From the NCBI GenBank assembly GCA_001805895.1, contig MHHD01000019.1:1-11189 (forward strand): a DNA stretch of 11,189 nucleotides, read 5' to 3'. Under the pieces are notes generated by a model. The model made no database searches. It worked only from the letters and a program-made list of their open reading frames with translations, and was not told the DNA's origin. The DNA is from Omnitrophica WOR_2 bacterium RIFCSPLOWO2_12_FULL_51_8 (GTDB lineage Bacteria > Omnitrophota > Gorgyraeia > Gygaellales > Profunditerraquicolaceae). Numbering within the stretch: the stretch's first letter is position 1; each line of letters begins with the position of its first letter. Below are positions 1 to 6,197 of the stretch, one piece after another. Both the position numbers and the translations under genes were made by a program.

Positions 1-423
1 CTGGAAACTATATGGGGATGTGCGCGGCTTAAACGCGCCCCCGCGCAATACGACCGCCCCCGCCTGCTTAACTTCAGCGGCAATCTCTTTCAAAGAAGGC
101 GCGCTCTCAATCGCGCAGGGCCCGGCCATCACCACAATTTTTTTCCCGCCGATTTTTACGCCCCTGCCCAGGTCAATGAGCGAATCCTCCTTCCGGAACT
201 CGCGGGAAACCAATTTATAGGGCGCCAGGACCGGCATCACCTTGTCTACGCCGGGAAAAACTTCCAGGGGGGTAACCCGCAATATATCTTCCGGGCCGAT
301 CACGCCGATGATGGTGCGCTCCGTGCCCTTGGAAACGTGCGGGCTAAGGCCCATCTTCTTAACCTTATCAACGATGTGGTCTAATTGTTCCTGAGTGGCG
401 TCTGGGCGCAGAACGATGATCAT
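1..423 (-). CDS. aroF: 3-deoxy-7-phosphoheptulonate (DAHP) synthase, type I-beta, N-terminal part (runs off the window)
   Basis: DAHP synthase condenses phosphoenolpyruvate with erythrose 4-phosphate, the first step of the shikimate pathway, in the cytoplasm. The 141 visible residues begin MIIVLRPDA. Residues 1 to about 70 form a ferredoxin/ACT-like N-terminal domain, as in Thermotoga-type enzymes. The start of the TIM barrel follows, with MAGPCAIES near 99-107 and LRGGAFKPRTSPYSFQ at 126-141, which carry PEP/phosphate-binding residues of the family. The ATG at 421-423 overlaps the hisC stop (ATGA), and GGAGGGG lies just upstream inside the hisC end, so translation is probably coupled. The gene is cut by the window edge, not by a stop. 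The N-terminal regulatory domain suggests aromatic feedback control, by family knowledge. The identification is firm; the symbol varies between species (aroF/aroG/aroA). Confidence 0.95.
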   Translation of the reverse strand, partial: MIIVLRPDATQEQLDHIVDKVKKMGLSPHVSKGTERTIIGVIGPEDILRVTPLEVFPGVDKVMPVLAPYKLVSREFRKEDSLIDLGRGVKIGGKKIVVMAGPCAIESAPSLKEIAAEVKQAGAVVLRGGAFKPRTSPYSFQ

Positions 424-1514
424 GAATGCCCCTCCAATACTTTCTTCAGCACCCGGATAAACCTCTCGTTCTCTTTCCCGGTGCCGATAGTTACCCGGAT
501 AAAATTTTTTAGCCCGTACTGCTTCATCTCGCGCACGATCAGGCCGAATTTCAGCATTCCCTTGAACACCTCCGTGCCGTCGCGCCCGACGTCCAGCAGG
601 ATGAAATTAGTCACGCTGGGGACATAGGCGATACCTAATTTGCGCAGGGAATCGTATAGGTAGGCCTTGCCTTCCAAGACTACCTTCCTGGTCTTAGCGA
701 GGAAGCTATCGTCATCCAGGGCCGCGATGGCCGCGGCCTGCGCCAGGAGGTTGACGTTAAAAGGCTGCCTCGCCCTCTCCATAAGAGAGACAGTTGGCGG
801 GGCGGCAATGGCATAACCGACACGCAGGCCCGCCAGGCCATAGGCCTTGGAAAAAGTCTTCAGGATGATCACGTTATTGTGTCTCTTGACGAACTTAATG
901 CTCCGGGGAAAATCATCCACGTCGATAAAGGTATCATATGCCTCATCCAGCACCAGTAACAGGCCCTCCGGCAGGTCGTTGATAAAATCTTCCACTTCGT
1001 CTTCCGAAACATATGTCCCGGTAGGATTATTGGGATTAGAGATAAAAACCGCCTTGCAATTTTTGTCGATCTTTTTCTTGATCGAGGCGAGGTCATACTT
1101 AAAATAACGCAGGGGCACGGTAATTACCCTGCGCCCCAGGACCTGAGAGACGATCTTATATTCCAGGAAAGTAATATCGGCGGTGATAATTGACTCGTCT
1201 TCCTCCACAAAGGTCTTGATGATGATGTCGATTAGTTCATCCGAACCGTTGCCCAGGATCAAGTTGGACTGTTCCAGGTTAAGGAACTTGCTTAATTTTT
1301 TCTTCAGGTAAAAACAATGCGAGTCCGGGTAACGGTTGATCGCAGGCAGCGCCCGTTTAACCGCCCGCAGCGCCTTGGGCGACGGCCCTAAAGGATTCTC
1401 GTTTGAGGCAAGCTTAATAACTTTTTTCAGGCCGAATTGCCGCTTAGCCTCCTCGATCGGCTTTCCGGCGGCATAAGCCGTGACGTTGTAAATATTCTTT
1501 CTGGCTATATTCAA
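420..1514 (-). CDS. hisC: Histidinol-phosphate / aromatic aminotransferase, PLP fold type I
   Basis: This is a 364-residue class I/II aminotransferase, the usual HisC length. Visible motifs are SNENPLGPSP near 37-46, YPD at 62-64, NPNNPTG at 160-166, the PLP aspartate in VLDEAYD (D190), the Schiff-base lysine K223 in TFSKAYGLAG, LRVGY at 230-234, and the substrate-carboxylate arginine R340 in FIRVTIG. No ATG fits the N-terminus. The start is a TTG at 1512-1514 with GGGAG six bases upstream, one base after the pheA stop. Its 3' end overlaps aroF by four bases (ATGA). Sitting between prephenate dehydratase and DAHP synthase, it may transaminate phenylpyruvate or hydroxyphenylpyruvate as well as, or instead of, imidazole-acetol phosphate. 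HisC-family enzymes are known to do both, and sequence alone does not decide. Confidence 0.93.
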   Translation of the reverse strand: MNIARKNIYNVTAYAAGKPIEEAKRQFGLKKVIKLASNENPLGPSPKALRAVKRALPAINRYPDSHCFYLKKKLSKFLNLEQSNLILGNGSDELIDIIIKTFVEEDESIITADITFLEYKIVSQVLGRRVITVPLRYFKYDLASIKKKIDKNCKAVFISNPNNPTGTYVSEDEVEDFINDLPEGLLLVLDEAYDTFIDVDDFPRSIKFVKRHNNVIILKTFSKAYGLAGLRVGYAIAAPPTVSLMERARQPFNVNLLAQAAAIAALDDDSFLAKTRKVVLEGKAYLYDSLRKLGIAYVPSVTNFILLDVGRDGTEVFKGMLKFGLIVREMKQYGLKNFIRVTIGTGKENERFIRVLKKVLEGHS

Positions 1515-1515
1515 C

Positions 1516-2577
1516 TCATTCTCCCGTCGGGTAAGAACCCAATACCTTAAAATAAGTGCACTGATTTTCTAACTGGCGTAACGCCCTCGTCAGGCGGGGA
1601 TGCGCGATATGGCCTTCCAGGTCGACAAAGAAACAATAATCCCAGGCCTTTTTCTTGGATGGCCGCGATTCGATCTTAGTCAGGTTGATCTTATTGCTCT
1701 TAAAGCACTTCAATATGTCATGCAATGCGCCCAACCGGTCCTTGATGGAGAAAAGGATGGAAGTTTTGTCGCCCCCGGTCGGCCTGGCGCCGGTCTTCCC
1801 GATGACTAAAAAACGAGTAATATTATGCGGGGAATCTTCGATCCGGGAAGAGGCCACCTTTAACTTATAGACTTTGGCCGCGAGCAGCGAGGCGATGCAG
1901 GCGCTGCCTCTTTCCCTGGCGGCAATCTGGGCCGCGCGGGTGGTGCTGGAGACCTCGATAGTCTCTATCCCGGGCAGATTCTCCCGCAGCCAGATACGGC
2001 ACTGCCCGAAAACCTGCGGGTTGGAATATACCCGCCTGATTTTTTCTTTGGGGCAATTCGCCAGCAAATTATGCGTTACGTCCAGGACTACCTGCGAACA
2101 GATTTCCAGTTCCGAATCCATGAACATATCCAGGGTATGGGTGACCGCGCCTTCTATGGAATTCTCGATCGGCACTACCCCGTAATCGGCGCCGTCCCTC
2201 TCGACCTCCCGGAATACGCTGGTGATGCTGTCGCAGGCGACGTATTCCACCCGAGAACCGAATCTTTTTATCGCCGCCAGGTTTGTAAAGGTAGCCTCCG
2301 GCCCGAGATAAGCGATCTTCAGCTGCTTCTCCAGGGCCAGGCTGCCGGACATTATCTCGCGGTAGATCGCCGATATGGCGGCGTTGGAGAGCGGGCCCTT
2401 GTTAAGTGCAGCGATCTTGTCTAAAACCTGGCGCTCGCGATCCGGGGAGTAAATGCTTCTGCCGCTTTTTGCCTTCAGTTTGGCGATCTGGAGGGTTATC
2501 TCTGCGCGCGCGCCCAGAAGCCGGGTTATCTTTTCATCCAGCGCATCAATTTTTCGACGCAAGCCTTTCAAGTCCAT
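1516..2577 (-). CDS. pheA: Bifunctional chorismate mutase / prephenate dehydratase (P-protein)
   Basis: The protein converts chorismate to prephenate and then to phenylpyruvate in phenylalanine synthesis. With the start at 2577 it is 353 residues. Residues 1-85 are an all-helical AroQ chorismate mutase (LKGLRRKIDALDEKI, then RERQVLDKI). Residues about 88-270 are prephenate dehydratase, with AYLGPEATFT, VPIENSIEGAV near 135-145, SNPQVFGQC near 185-193, SSTTRAA, and the catalytic NITRF at 252-256. Residues about 275-353 are an ACT domain with GALHDIL and ESRP, the motifs used for phenylalanine feedback binding. The reading frame extends 20 codons further upstream, but the perfect GGAGGAGACCG leader directly before ATG 2575-2577 fixes the start there. 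That leader lies inside scpB, and the genes overlap by 32 bases. The hisC TTG follows one base after the stop. Confidence 0.96.
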   Translation of the reverse strand: MDLKGLRRKIDALDEKITRLLGARAEITLQIAKLKAKSGRSIYSPDRERQVLDKIAALNKGPLSNAAISAIYREIMSGSLALEKQLKIAYLGPEATFTNLAAIKRFGSRVEYVACDSITSVFREVERDGADYGVVPIENSIEGAVTHTLDMFMDSELEICSQVVLDVTHNLLANCPKEKIRRVYSNPQVFGQCRIWLRENLPGIETIEVSSTTRAAQIAARERGSACIASLLAAKVYKLKVASSRIEDSPHNITRFLVIGKTGARPTGGDKTSILFSIKDRLGALHDILKCFKSNKINLTKIESRPSKKKAWDYCFFVDLEGHIAHPRLTRALRQLENQCTYFKVLGSYPTGE

Positions 2578-3187
2578 CGGTCTCCTCCGGTACATTATCG
2601 CCTCGCGCCTCCGGGACGGGCGCGGGGTCTGGGTCATTTAACAACCTTGCTTCCTTATCCTTGGCCATCTGTGAAAAATCTTCCATCTTGGGCAGGTCAT
2701 CCAACGATTTCAGGCCGAAGTATTCCAGAAAATATTTGGTCGTGCCGTAAACCCTCGGACGGCCGGGAGCTTTTCTCACCCCGGCCACCCGGATTAATTC
2801 CTTTTCCAGGAGCGCGCTGACTATGCCGTCCACGTTCACGTTCCTGATCAACTCGATTTCCAGCCTGGTGATCGGCTGTTTATAGGCGATGATCGCCAGG
2901 GTTTCCAGCGCCGGCTTAGACAGCCTTTCCACCCGCTTCTCCTTATAAAGTTTGCGCAAAAACGGGCTTAGCTCCGCAGGGGTGATCATCCGGAAGCCGC
3001 CGGCTACCTCCACCACCCGCAGGCCGCGGCCATCCCTCTGGTATCCGGCGCTCAGTTCCTCGATCAACAAACGCGCCTGCTCCGCATCCAGATGCCCTAA
3101 AACATTCCTTACCTGTTCGATAGTCAGCGGCTTCTCGCTGATAAAAAGCAGGGCTTCGATTACCGCCTTAGTGTTATTGTCTGACAT
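2546..3187 (-). CDS. scpB: Segregation and condensation protein B (SMC-kleisin complex subunit)
   Basis: ScpB binds the kleisin ScpA as a dimer in the SMC condensin complex that compacts and segregates chromosomes. From ATG 3185-3187 (MSDNNTK) the protein is 213 residues, near the family norm. The N-terminal winged helix includes VIEALLFISEKPLTIEQV, and LSKPALETLAIIAYKQPITRLEIE leads into the second winged helix. The hallmark GRPRVYGTTKYFLEYFGL is near residues 141-158. A low-complexity acidic/proline tail of about 45 residues follows, and the pheA ribosome-binding site is embedded in its codons. A TTG three codons upstream is possible; no convincing SD precedes either. The usual partner scpA is not adjacent: upstream is a repeat-filled gap and then ruvA. 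Family assignment is firm. Confidence 0.95.
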   Translation of the reverse strand: MSDNNTKAVIEALLFISEKPLTIEQVRNVLGHLDAEQARLLIEELSAGYQRDGRGLRVVEVAGGFRMITPAELSPFLRKLYKEKRVERLSKPALETLAIIAYKQPITRLEIELIRNVNVDGIVSALLEKELIRVAGVRKAPGRPRVYGTTKYFLEYFGLKSLDDLPKMEDFSQMAKDKEARLLNDPDPAPVPEARGDNVPEETDGLERLASKN

Positions 3188-3226
3188 ATAATACAAACGA
3201 AATAAATAAATTTACATACCCTGTTG

Positions 3227-3322
3227 CACAGATGATCGCAGATGAGAAGATACAGATGGGCACAGATATTGTTTGACGTTATCTGTGATCATCTTGCATC
3301 TTTTCATCTGTGCCAATCTGTG
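3227..3322. repeat. Large imperfect inverted repeat built from CACAGAT-like units (MITE/REP-like)
   Basis: The 191-base ruvA-scpB gap holds two arms, 3227-3268 and 3280-3322, that are imperfect reverse complements over about 42 bases, around an 11-base loop. The arms are made of short CACAGAT / CAGATG units (CACAGAT at 3227 and 3261, ATCTGTG at 3281 and 3316). Just outside lie a further TTTACAT (3211-3217) and its near complement ATGTAAG (3341-3347), which may be outer ends. Transcribed, it would form a long hairpin, and it may act as an attenuator or processing site between ruvA and scpB. There is no ORF and no clear U-tract. A dispersed non-autonomous element is the likeliest origin, but copy number cannot be seen here. 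Confidence 0.75.
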
Positions 3323-3378
3323 TATATTCGCTGTTATATAATGTAAGAATATTTAATGCGCTTGTATTAGTAACTTTG

Positions 3379-4005
3379 TCATTGCCTTTTCTTTTGCTTA
3401 TACACTACATTCAGCAATTCTTCGGTGCTCTGGATATCCGGGGATATCTCTAACGCCTCCTTGATCATCGAGGCGGCCTCCGGCCTTCTGTATTCCAGGC
3501 TGAGCAGCACCGCCAGCGCCTCCTCGGCAATATCTTTGGCCTTTGCCGACTGCCCCTGGGTTTCCCCGTCCTGGACGAGCCCGAACCTGCCTACCTTATT
3601 CTGCAGCTTGGCGATGACTTCCCTGGCGCGCTGTTCGCCGATGCCGGGCAGAGATTTCAGAAAGGCGGTATCTCCTTCGTCAATCGCCTTGGCGATCTGA
3701 GAGATCGGCTTATTTAAGGCCTTGAGCGCCGCGCGCGGCCCGATTCCGGAAACAGTGATAAAAATCTGAAAAAAATCTTTCTCAATCGCGTTCAAGAACC
3801 CTACCAATACGGGAATCGTTTTTGACGGCTCTGCCTGCAGGTAATGAAAGGTAACCAGGCTGACTTTACCGTCGCCGGAGACGCTCTCCTCCAGCCGCTG
3901 CATCACCATCTGCGGGATCAAAACCTCATAACAGATACTGCCGGTATCCAGGATCAAATGGTTTGCGCCCTTCTCAATTATTTTTCCGGAAATCCGCGAT
4001 ATCAT
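3379..4005 (-). CDS. ruvA: Holliday junction branch migration protein RuvA
   Basis: RuvA tetramers hold the Holliday junction and load the RuvB motor. The 208 residues show an OB-fold domain I (MISRISGKIIEK to about 65), domain II with two helix-hairpin-helix motifs (TVSGIGPRAALKAL at 84-97 and SLPGIGEQRAREVIAKL at 118-134), a linker with Gln/Gly/Ser, and a C-terminal RuvB-binding domain III (about 156-205, EEALAVLLSLEY). ATG 4003-4005 has GGGAG four bases upstream and overlaps the ruvC stop by four bases (ATGA). The loop expected to carry the acidic pin reads HYLQAEPSKTIPVLVGF rather than the usual RED-type loop. No ruvB is in the window; the gene is followed by a long inverted repeat. Confidence 0.96.
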   Translation of the reverse strand: MISRISGKIIEKGANHLILDTGSICYEVLIPQMVMQRLEESVSGDGKVSLVTFHYLQAEPSKTIPVLVGFLNAIEKDFFQIFITVSGIGPRAALKALNKPISQIAKAIDEGDTAFLKSLPGIGEQRAREVIAKLQNKVGRFGLVQDGETQGQSAKAKDIAEEALAVLLSLEYRRPEAASMIKEALEISPDIQSTEELLNVVYKQKKRQ

Positions 4006-4514
4006 TTTTCTCCCAAAAAAGCGCGCCCCTGTATCCGCTGGAGCCTGGCGATATTGCCATGAGCGATAGCCAGGGCTAAAGCGTCCGTCACGTCGGTATA
4101 TTTAGGGATTTTTGTTATCCCCAGGGCGCCGGCGACCATCCGCTGCACCTGCTGCTTGGAGGCCTGGCCCCTGCCGACGACAGCCTTTTTGACCCGCGTG
4201 GCGGCATATTCTACCAGGGGTATAGCTTTAGTCTCGCAGGCCAAGCAGATTACCCCCCGTGCCTGCCCCAGGAGATGGGCGGTGACCGGGTGCCGGTAAT
4301 GGGCGTAGAGTTTTTCCAGCACCAGGCAGTCCGGCCGCAGGTCAGAAATCAACTTAATCACCGCCCGGTAAATCCTGTCTAACCGCTGCGGTAATTTATC
4401 TTTGGCTGAAGTGCTGATAATCCCCGCCTCCAATAAAGCCGGGGTATGTTTATTTAAAACAATCGCGCCGTAGCCGGTTATTGATAAAGCCGGGTCTACC
4501 CCCAGAATTATCAT
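4002..4514 (-). CDS. ruvC: Crossover junction endodeoxyribonuclease RuvC
   Basis: RuvC resolves Holliday junctions by paired symmetrical nicks, working with RuvAB. The protein is 170 residues, the usual length, with an RNase H-like fold. The four metal-binding acids are in place: D7 in ILGVDPALSITGYG, E67 in CLVLEKLY, and D141 and D144 in YTDVTDALALAIAH. The basic segment ATRVKKAVVGRGQASKQQV (106-124) matches the family DNA-binding region. It starts seven bases after the yebC stop with no obvious SD, so it probably depends on upstream translation. Its stop overlaps the ruvA start. yebC-ruvC-ruvA is a widely conserved order. Confidence 0.97.
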   Translation of the reverse strand: MIILGVDPALSITGYGAIVLNKHTPALLEAGIISTSAKDKLPQRLDRIYRAVIKLISDLRPDCLVLEKLYAHYRHPVTAHLLGQARGVICLACETKAIPLVEYAATRVKKAVVGRGQASKQQVQRMVAGALGITKIPKYTDVTDALALAIAHGNIARLQRIQGRAFLGEK

Positions 4515-4521
4515 CAGATTT

Positions 4522-5271
4522 TCAAGAGTTTACCTGTTCGATAATCTCGTCGGGGATATCGAAATTGGCGTAGACCTGCTGCACGTCATCGTGTTCTTCC
4601 AGGGCATCGATCAGGCCCAGCAGCTGCTTTGCCTCATTGCCGGCGAGCTTAATCGAGGAGGAAGGTATCATCGTCAGTTCCGCGTCCAGCCACTTGAAGC
4701 CTTTGGCCTCGATAGCCTGCTTGATTTTTTCCAGGTCCGCGACCGCGGTGGTAATTTCGTAATTTTTGTCGTCGGCCTTAAAATCCTCTGCCCCCGCCTC
4801 TAAGGCGATATCCATCAACGTTTCTTCCTTGGCCTGCGATTTGTCAATCAAGATATAACCTTTCTTGGTGAACATCCAGCTTACCGAGCCGGCCCCGGCC
4901 ATATTCCCGCCCTTCTTGGACATCACGTTGCGCAGCTCCGCGGTGGTGCGGTTTTTATTGTCGGTGAGCGCCTCGATGAGGACAGCCACCCCGCCCGGCC
5001 CGTAGGCCTCATACATCACATTCTCATAGACCACGCCCGGCAGTTCGCCGGTGCCGCGCTTGATGGCCATCTTGACGTTGTCCGAAGGCATATTCGCCTC
5101 TTTGGCCTTCTGCATTACCGCGCGTAATTTGGAATTGGTGTCCGGGTTACCCCCGCCTTCCCGGGCGATCACGGTAATCTCTTTGATTAGCTTGGTGTAG
5201 GCGGCGCCTTTTTTGGCGTCCGCCGCCATTTTCTTGCCCTTATTCGTCTTCCATTTTGAATGACCAGACAT
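4522..5271 (-). CDS. yebC: YebC/PmpR/TACO1-family protein (transcription regulator or translation activator)
   Basis: This is a 249-residue full-length YebC-family protein. It begins with the signature MSGHSKWKTNKGKK, followed by the KGAAYTKLIKEI helix, NMPSDNVKMAIKRGTGE near 60-76, EAYGPGGVAVLIE near 88-100, TAELRNVMSKKGGNM and SVSWMFTKKGYI near 129-140. Members have been described as DNA-binding regulators and, as for mitochondrial TACO1 and bacterial YebC proteins, as factors helping ribosomes through difficult peptide stretches. The sequence does not distinguish these roles. The start at 5269-5271 has a strong AGGAGGA about nine bases upstream (5281-5287). The gene begins 48 bases after the rnpB 3' end with no terminator visible between. 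It is followed by ruvC. Confidence 0.95.
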   Translation of the reverse strand: MSGHSKWKTNKGKKMAADAKKGAAYTKLIKEITVIAREGGGNPDTNSKLRAVMQKAKEANMPSDNVKMAIKRGTGELPGVVYENVMYEAYGPGGVAVLIEALTDNKNRTTAELRNVMSKKGGNMAGAGSVSWMFTKKGYILIDKSQAKEETLMDIALEAGAEDFKADDKNYEITTAVADLEKIKQAIEAKGFKWLDAELTMIPSSSIKLAGNEAKQLLGLIDALEEHDDVQQVYANFDIPDEIIEQVNS

Positions 5272-5499
5272 GTGTGTGGTTCCTCCTGTAATCCTTACAA
5301 CCTGTTAATAGAATTTACCGGCAGGAAGCATAAGCCGAGTTCTGTGTCGATTGCGAATTTTCCGCTATCCTTAGTGGTCATTCCTCTGAGTGCCGAAGTT
5401 GCCTTCGGCATCAAGCAGCCTACCCGAGACTGATATCGGGAAAAGGCATCCCTCGTCTCCTATGCGGCCTTGCTCAACGTAGAGATTGCTCGTTTCACC

Positions 5500-5561
5500 C
5501 CCGCACCTTTTAATTATTCAACGGTTTCATTTTGAAACTTTGAATACGAAAAAGGTGCGGG
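5500..5561 (-). other. Extended P12-like hairpin of RNase P RNA
   Basis: CCCGCACCTTTT (5500-5511) pairs perfectly with AAAAGGTGCGGG (5550-5561). Further in, TATTCAA (5515-5521) pairs with TTGAATA (5540-5546), and GTTTC (5524-5528) pairs with GAAAC (5534-5538) around a five-base loop. Its place just 5' (in RNA sense) of GGGTGAAACGAGC matches P12 of type A RNase P RNA. P12 is the most length-variable peripheral helix, so its size is unusual but not disruptive. Confidence 0.8.
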
Positions 5562-5579
5562 ACTCGTCTCTGTAGCTCT

Positions 5580-5621
5580 CCCGCCAAAAAAATTGGCGGG
5601 TCCGCCACGATTTGTGGCGGA
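5580..5621. repeat. 42-nt twin-hairpin palindromic element, copy 1 (inside rnpB)
   Basis: Two abutting 21-nt hairpins lie end to end. In the first, CCCGCCAA (5580-5587) pairs with TTGGCGGG (5593-5600) around AAAAA. In the second, TCCGCCAC (5601-5608) pairs with GTGGCGGA (5614-5621) around GATTT. Both stems are eight perfect base pairs with five-base loops. The same architecture recurs at 7038-7079 with compensatory stem changes. In rnpB it sits between the P9-like helix and the segment leading to P10 (AGAGCTACAGAGA), a peripheral position where a self-folding insert could be tolerated. Confidence 0.85.
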
Positions 5622-5627
5622 TATCCT

Positions 5628-5687
5628 CCCCCGCCGTTTTGTTTCGTTTTGCTTCCGCAAAAGCGAAACAAAACGAAACAGCGGGGG
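5628..5687 (-). other. Elongated P9-like hairpin of RNase P RNA
   Basis: CCCCCGC (5628-5634) pairs with GCGGGGG (5681-5687). Above an asymmetric AAACA bulge (5676-5680), CGTTTTGTTTCG (5635-5646) pairs with CGAAACAAAACG (5664-5675). Past a single bulged base (5663), TTTTGC (5647-5652) pairs with GCAAAA (5657-5662), capped in RNA sense by GGAA, a GNRA-type tetraloop. In E. coli RNase P RNA the equivalent P9 is only a few base pairs, so this helix is strongly extended. Confidence 0.75.
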
Positions 5688-5774
5688 GATGGGCGTTACC
5701 CACTACGTTTCCTTTATGAGCTCGGACTTTCCTCCCCCGGCTTTCGCCCGGGGTAACCACCTGCTCCCTGCCGT

Positions 5775-6197
5775 TTATCTTACAAGACCTGCCGGGCCCA
5801 AGGCATTTTTTACCGCCAGGTTCGCCAATTTATCCGCGCCGCGGTTCTCTCCCCGCGGGATATATACGACCGAGACGTCCCGAAAGGCCTGCATCAGGCG
5901 CCTGGCGCGGGCGTATAATCCCGCGATCACCGGGTTTTTTACCTTATACTCCTGGCGGATCTGCCGGTATACCAGTTCGCTGTCGGTGTATATTTTCAAC
6001 TTATCGGCCTTCAATGCCAACGCCTCTTCCAAGGCATAGATCAAAGCGGTATACTCGGCCGCATTATTGGTATTTTTACCAATATAACTTGAGATATTTT
6101 TTACTGTTTCCTTGCCGCGGCAGATCACCACGCCGACGCCGGCCGGCCCGGGATTGCCTTTTGAGGCGCCATCGACGTAGAGCTCAAGCTCATTCAT
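5775..6197 (-). CDS. RNase HI-family ribonuclease
   Basis: The 140-residue protein is a compact RNase H fold that cuts RNA in RNA-DNA hybrids. The family's metal-binding acids are all visible: D9 in LYVDGASKGNPGPAG, E48 in NNAAEYTAL, D72 in IYTDSELVYRQI, and D122 in NRGADKLANLA. It lacks the basic protrusion of E. coli RNase HI and resembles the short RnhA-like/YpdQ group. The ATG at 6195-6197 overlaps the end of the zinc-ribbon gene by eight bases with no good SD, suggesting coupling. rnpB begins one base after its stop. The neighbourhood (zinc-ribbon coiled coil, RNase H, RNase P RNA) recalls conserved clusters in other phyla; a joint role in RNA metabolism is inference. Confidence 0.92.
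   Translation of the reverse strand: MNELELYVDGASKGNPGPAGVGVVICRGKETVKNISSYIGKNTNNAAEYTALIYALEEALALKADKLKIYTDSELVYRQIRQEYKVKNPVIAGLYARARRLMQAFRDVSVVYIPRGENRGADKLANLAVKNALGPAGLVR

Larger units (their letters stand above)
5319..5773 (-). ncRNA. rnpB: RNase P RNA, bacterial type A-like, with expanded helices and an inserted double hairpin
   Basis: This is the catalytic RNA that removes tRNA 5' leaders. On the minus strand the conserved segments appear in order: GGAGGAAAGTCCGAGCTC (5718-5735), GGGTAACGCCC of P8, GGGTGAAACGAGC (about 5490-5502), AGCAAGGCCGCATAGG (5459-5474), GGGTAGGCTGCTTGA (5411-5425), GAGGAATGAC (5377-5386) and ACAGAACTCGGCTTA (5331-5345). The ends are set by a 10-bp P1: CGGCAGGGAG at 5764-5773 pairs with CTTCCTGCCG at 5319-5328 with one G-U. 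A GAAA-capped P3 follows the 5' end. At 455 nt it is longer than the common 350-400. The extra length is a 60-nt P9-like hairpin (5628-5687), a 42-nt double hairpin (5580-5621) and a 62-nt P12-like hairpin (5500-5561). The 5' end lies one base after the RNase H stop, so it may be processed from a joint transcript. Confidence 0.96.

Noticed and set aside
2578..2637. 20-codon N-terminal extension of pheA
   Set aside because: The strong GGAGGAGA ribosome-binding site sits between the upstream starts and ATG 2577, and the extension is basic low-complexity sequence absent from chorismate mutase domains.
3227..3322. CRISPR-like array of CAGAT repeats
   Set aside because: Units are short, unevenly spaced and arranged as opposing arms of one palindrome, with no regular spacers and no cas genes.
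5527..5760. Minus-strand 77-codon open frame
   Set aside because: It lies wholly inside rnpB and is explained by conserved RNase P RNA sequence. Its RHKSWRTRQ-like stretch is just translation of the twin-hairpin element and recurs in the frame read through the tRNA copy.
5593..6039. Plus-strand 148-codon open frame
   Set aside because: It is antisense to rnpB and the RNase H gene and has no coding character of its own.
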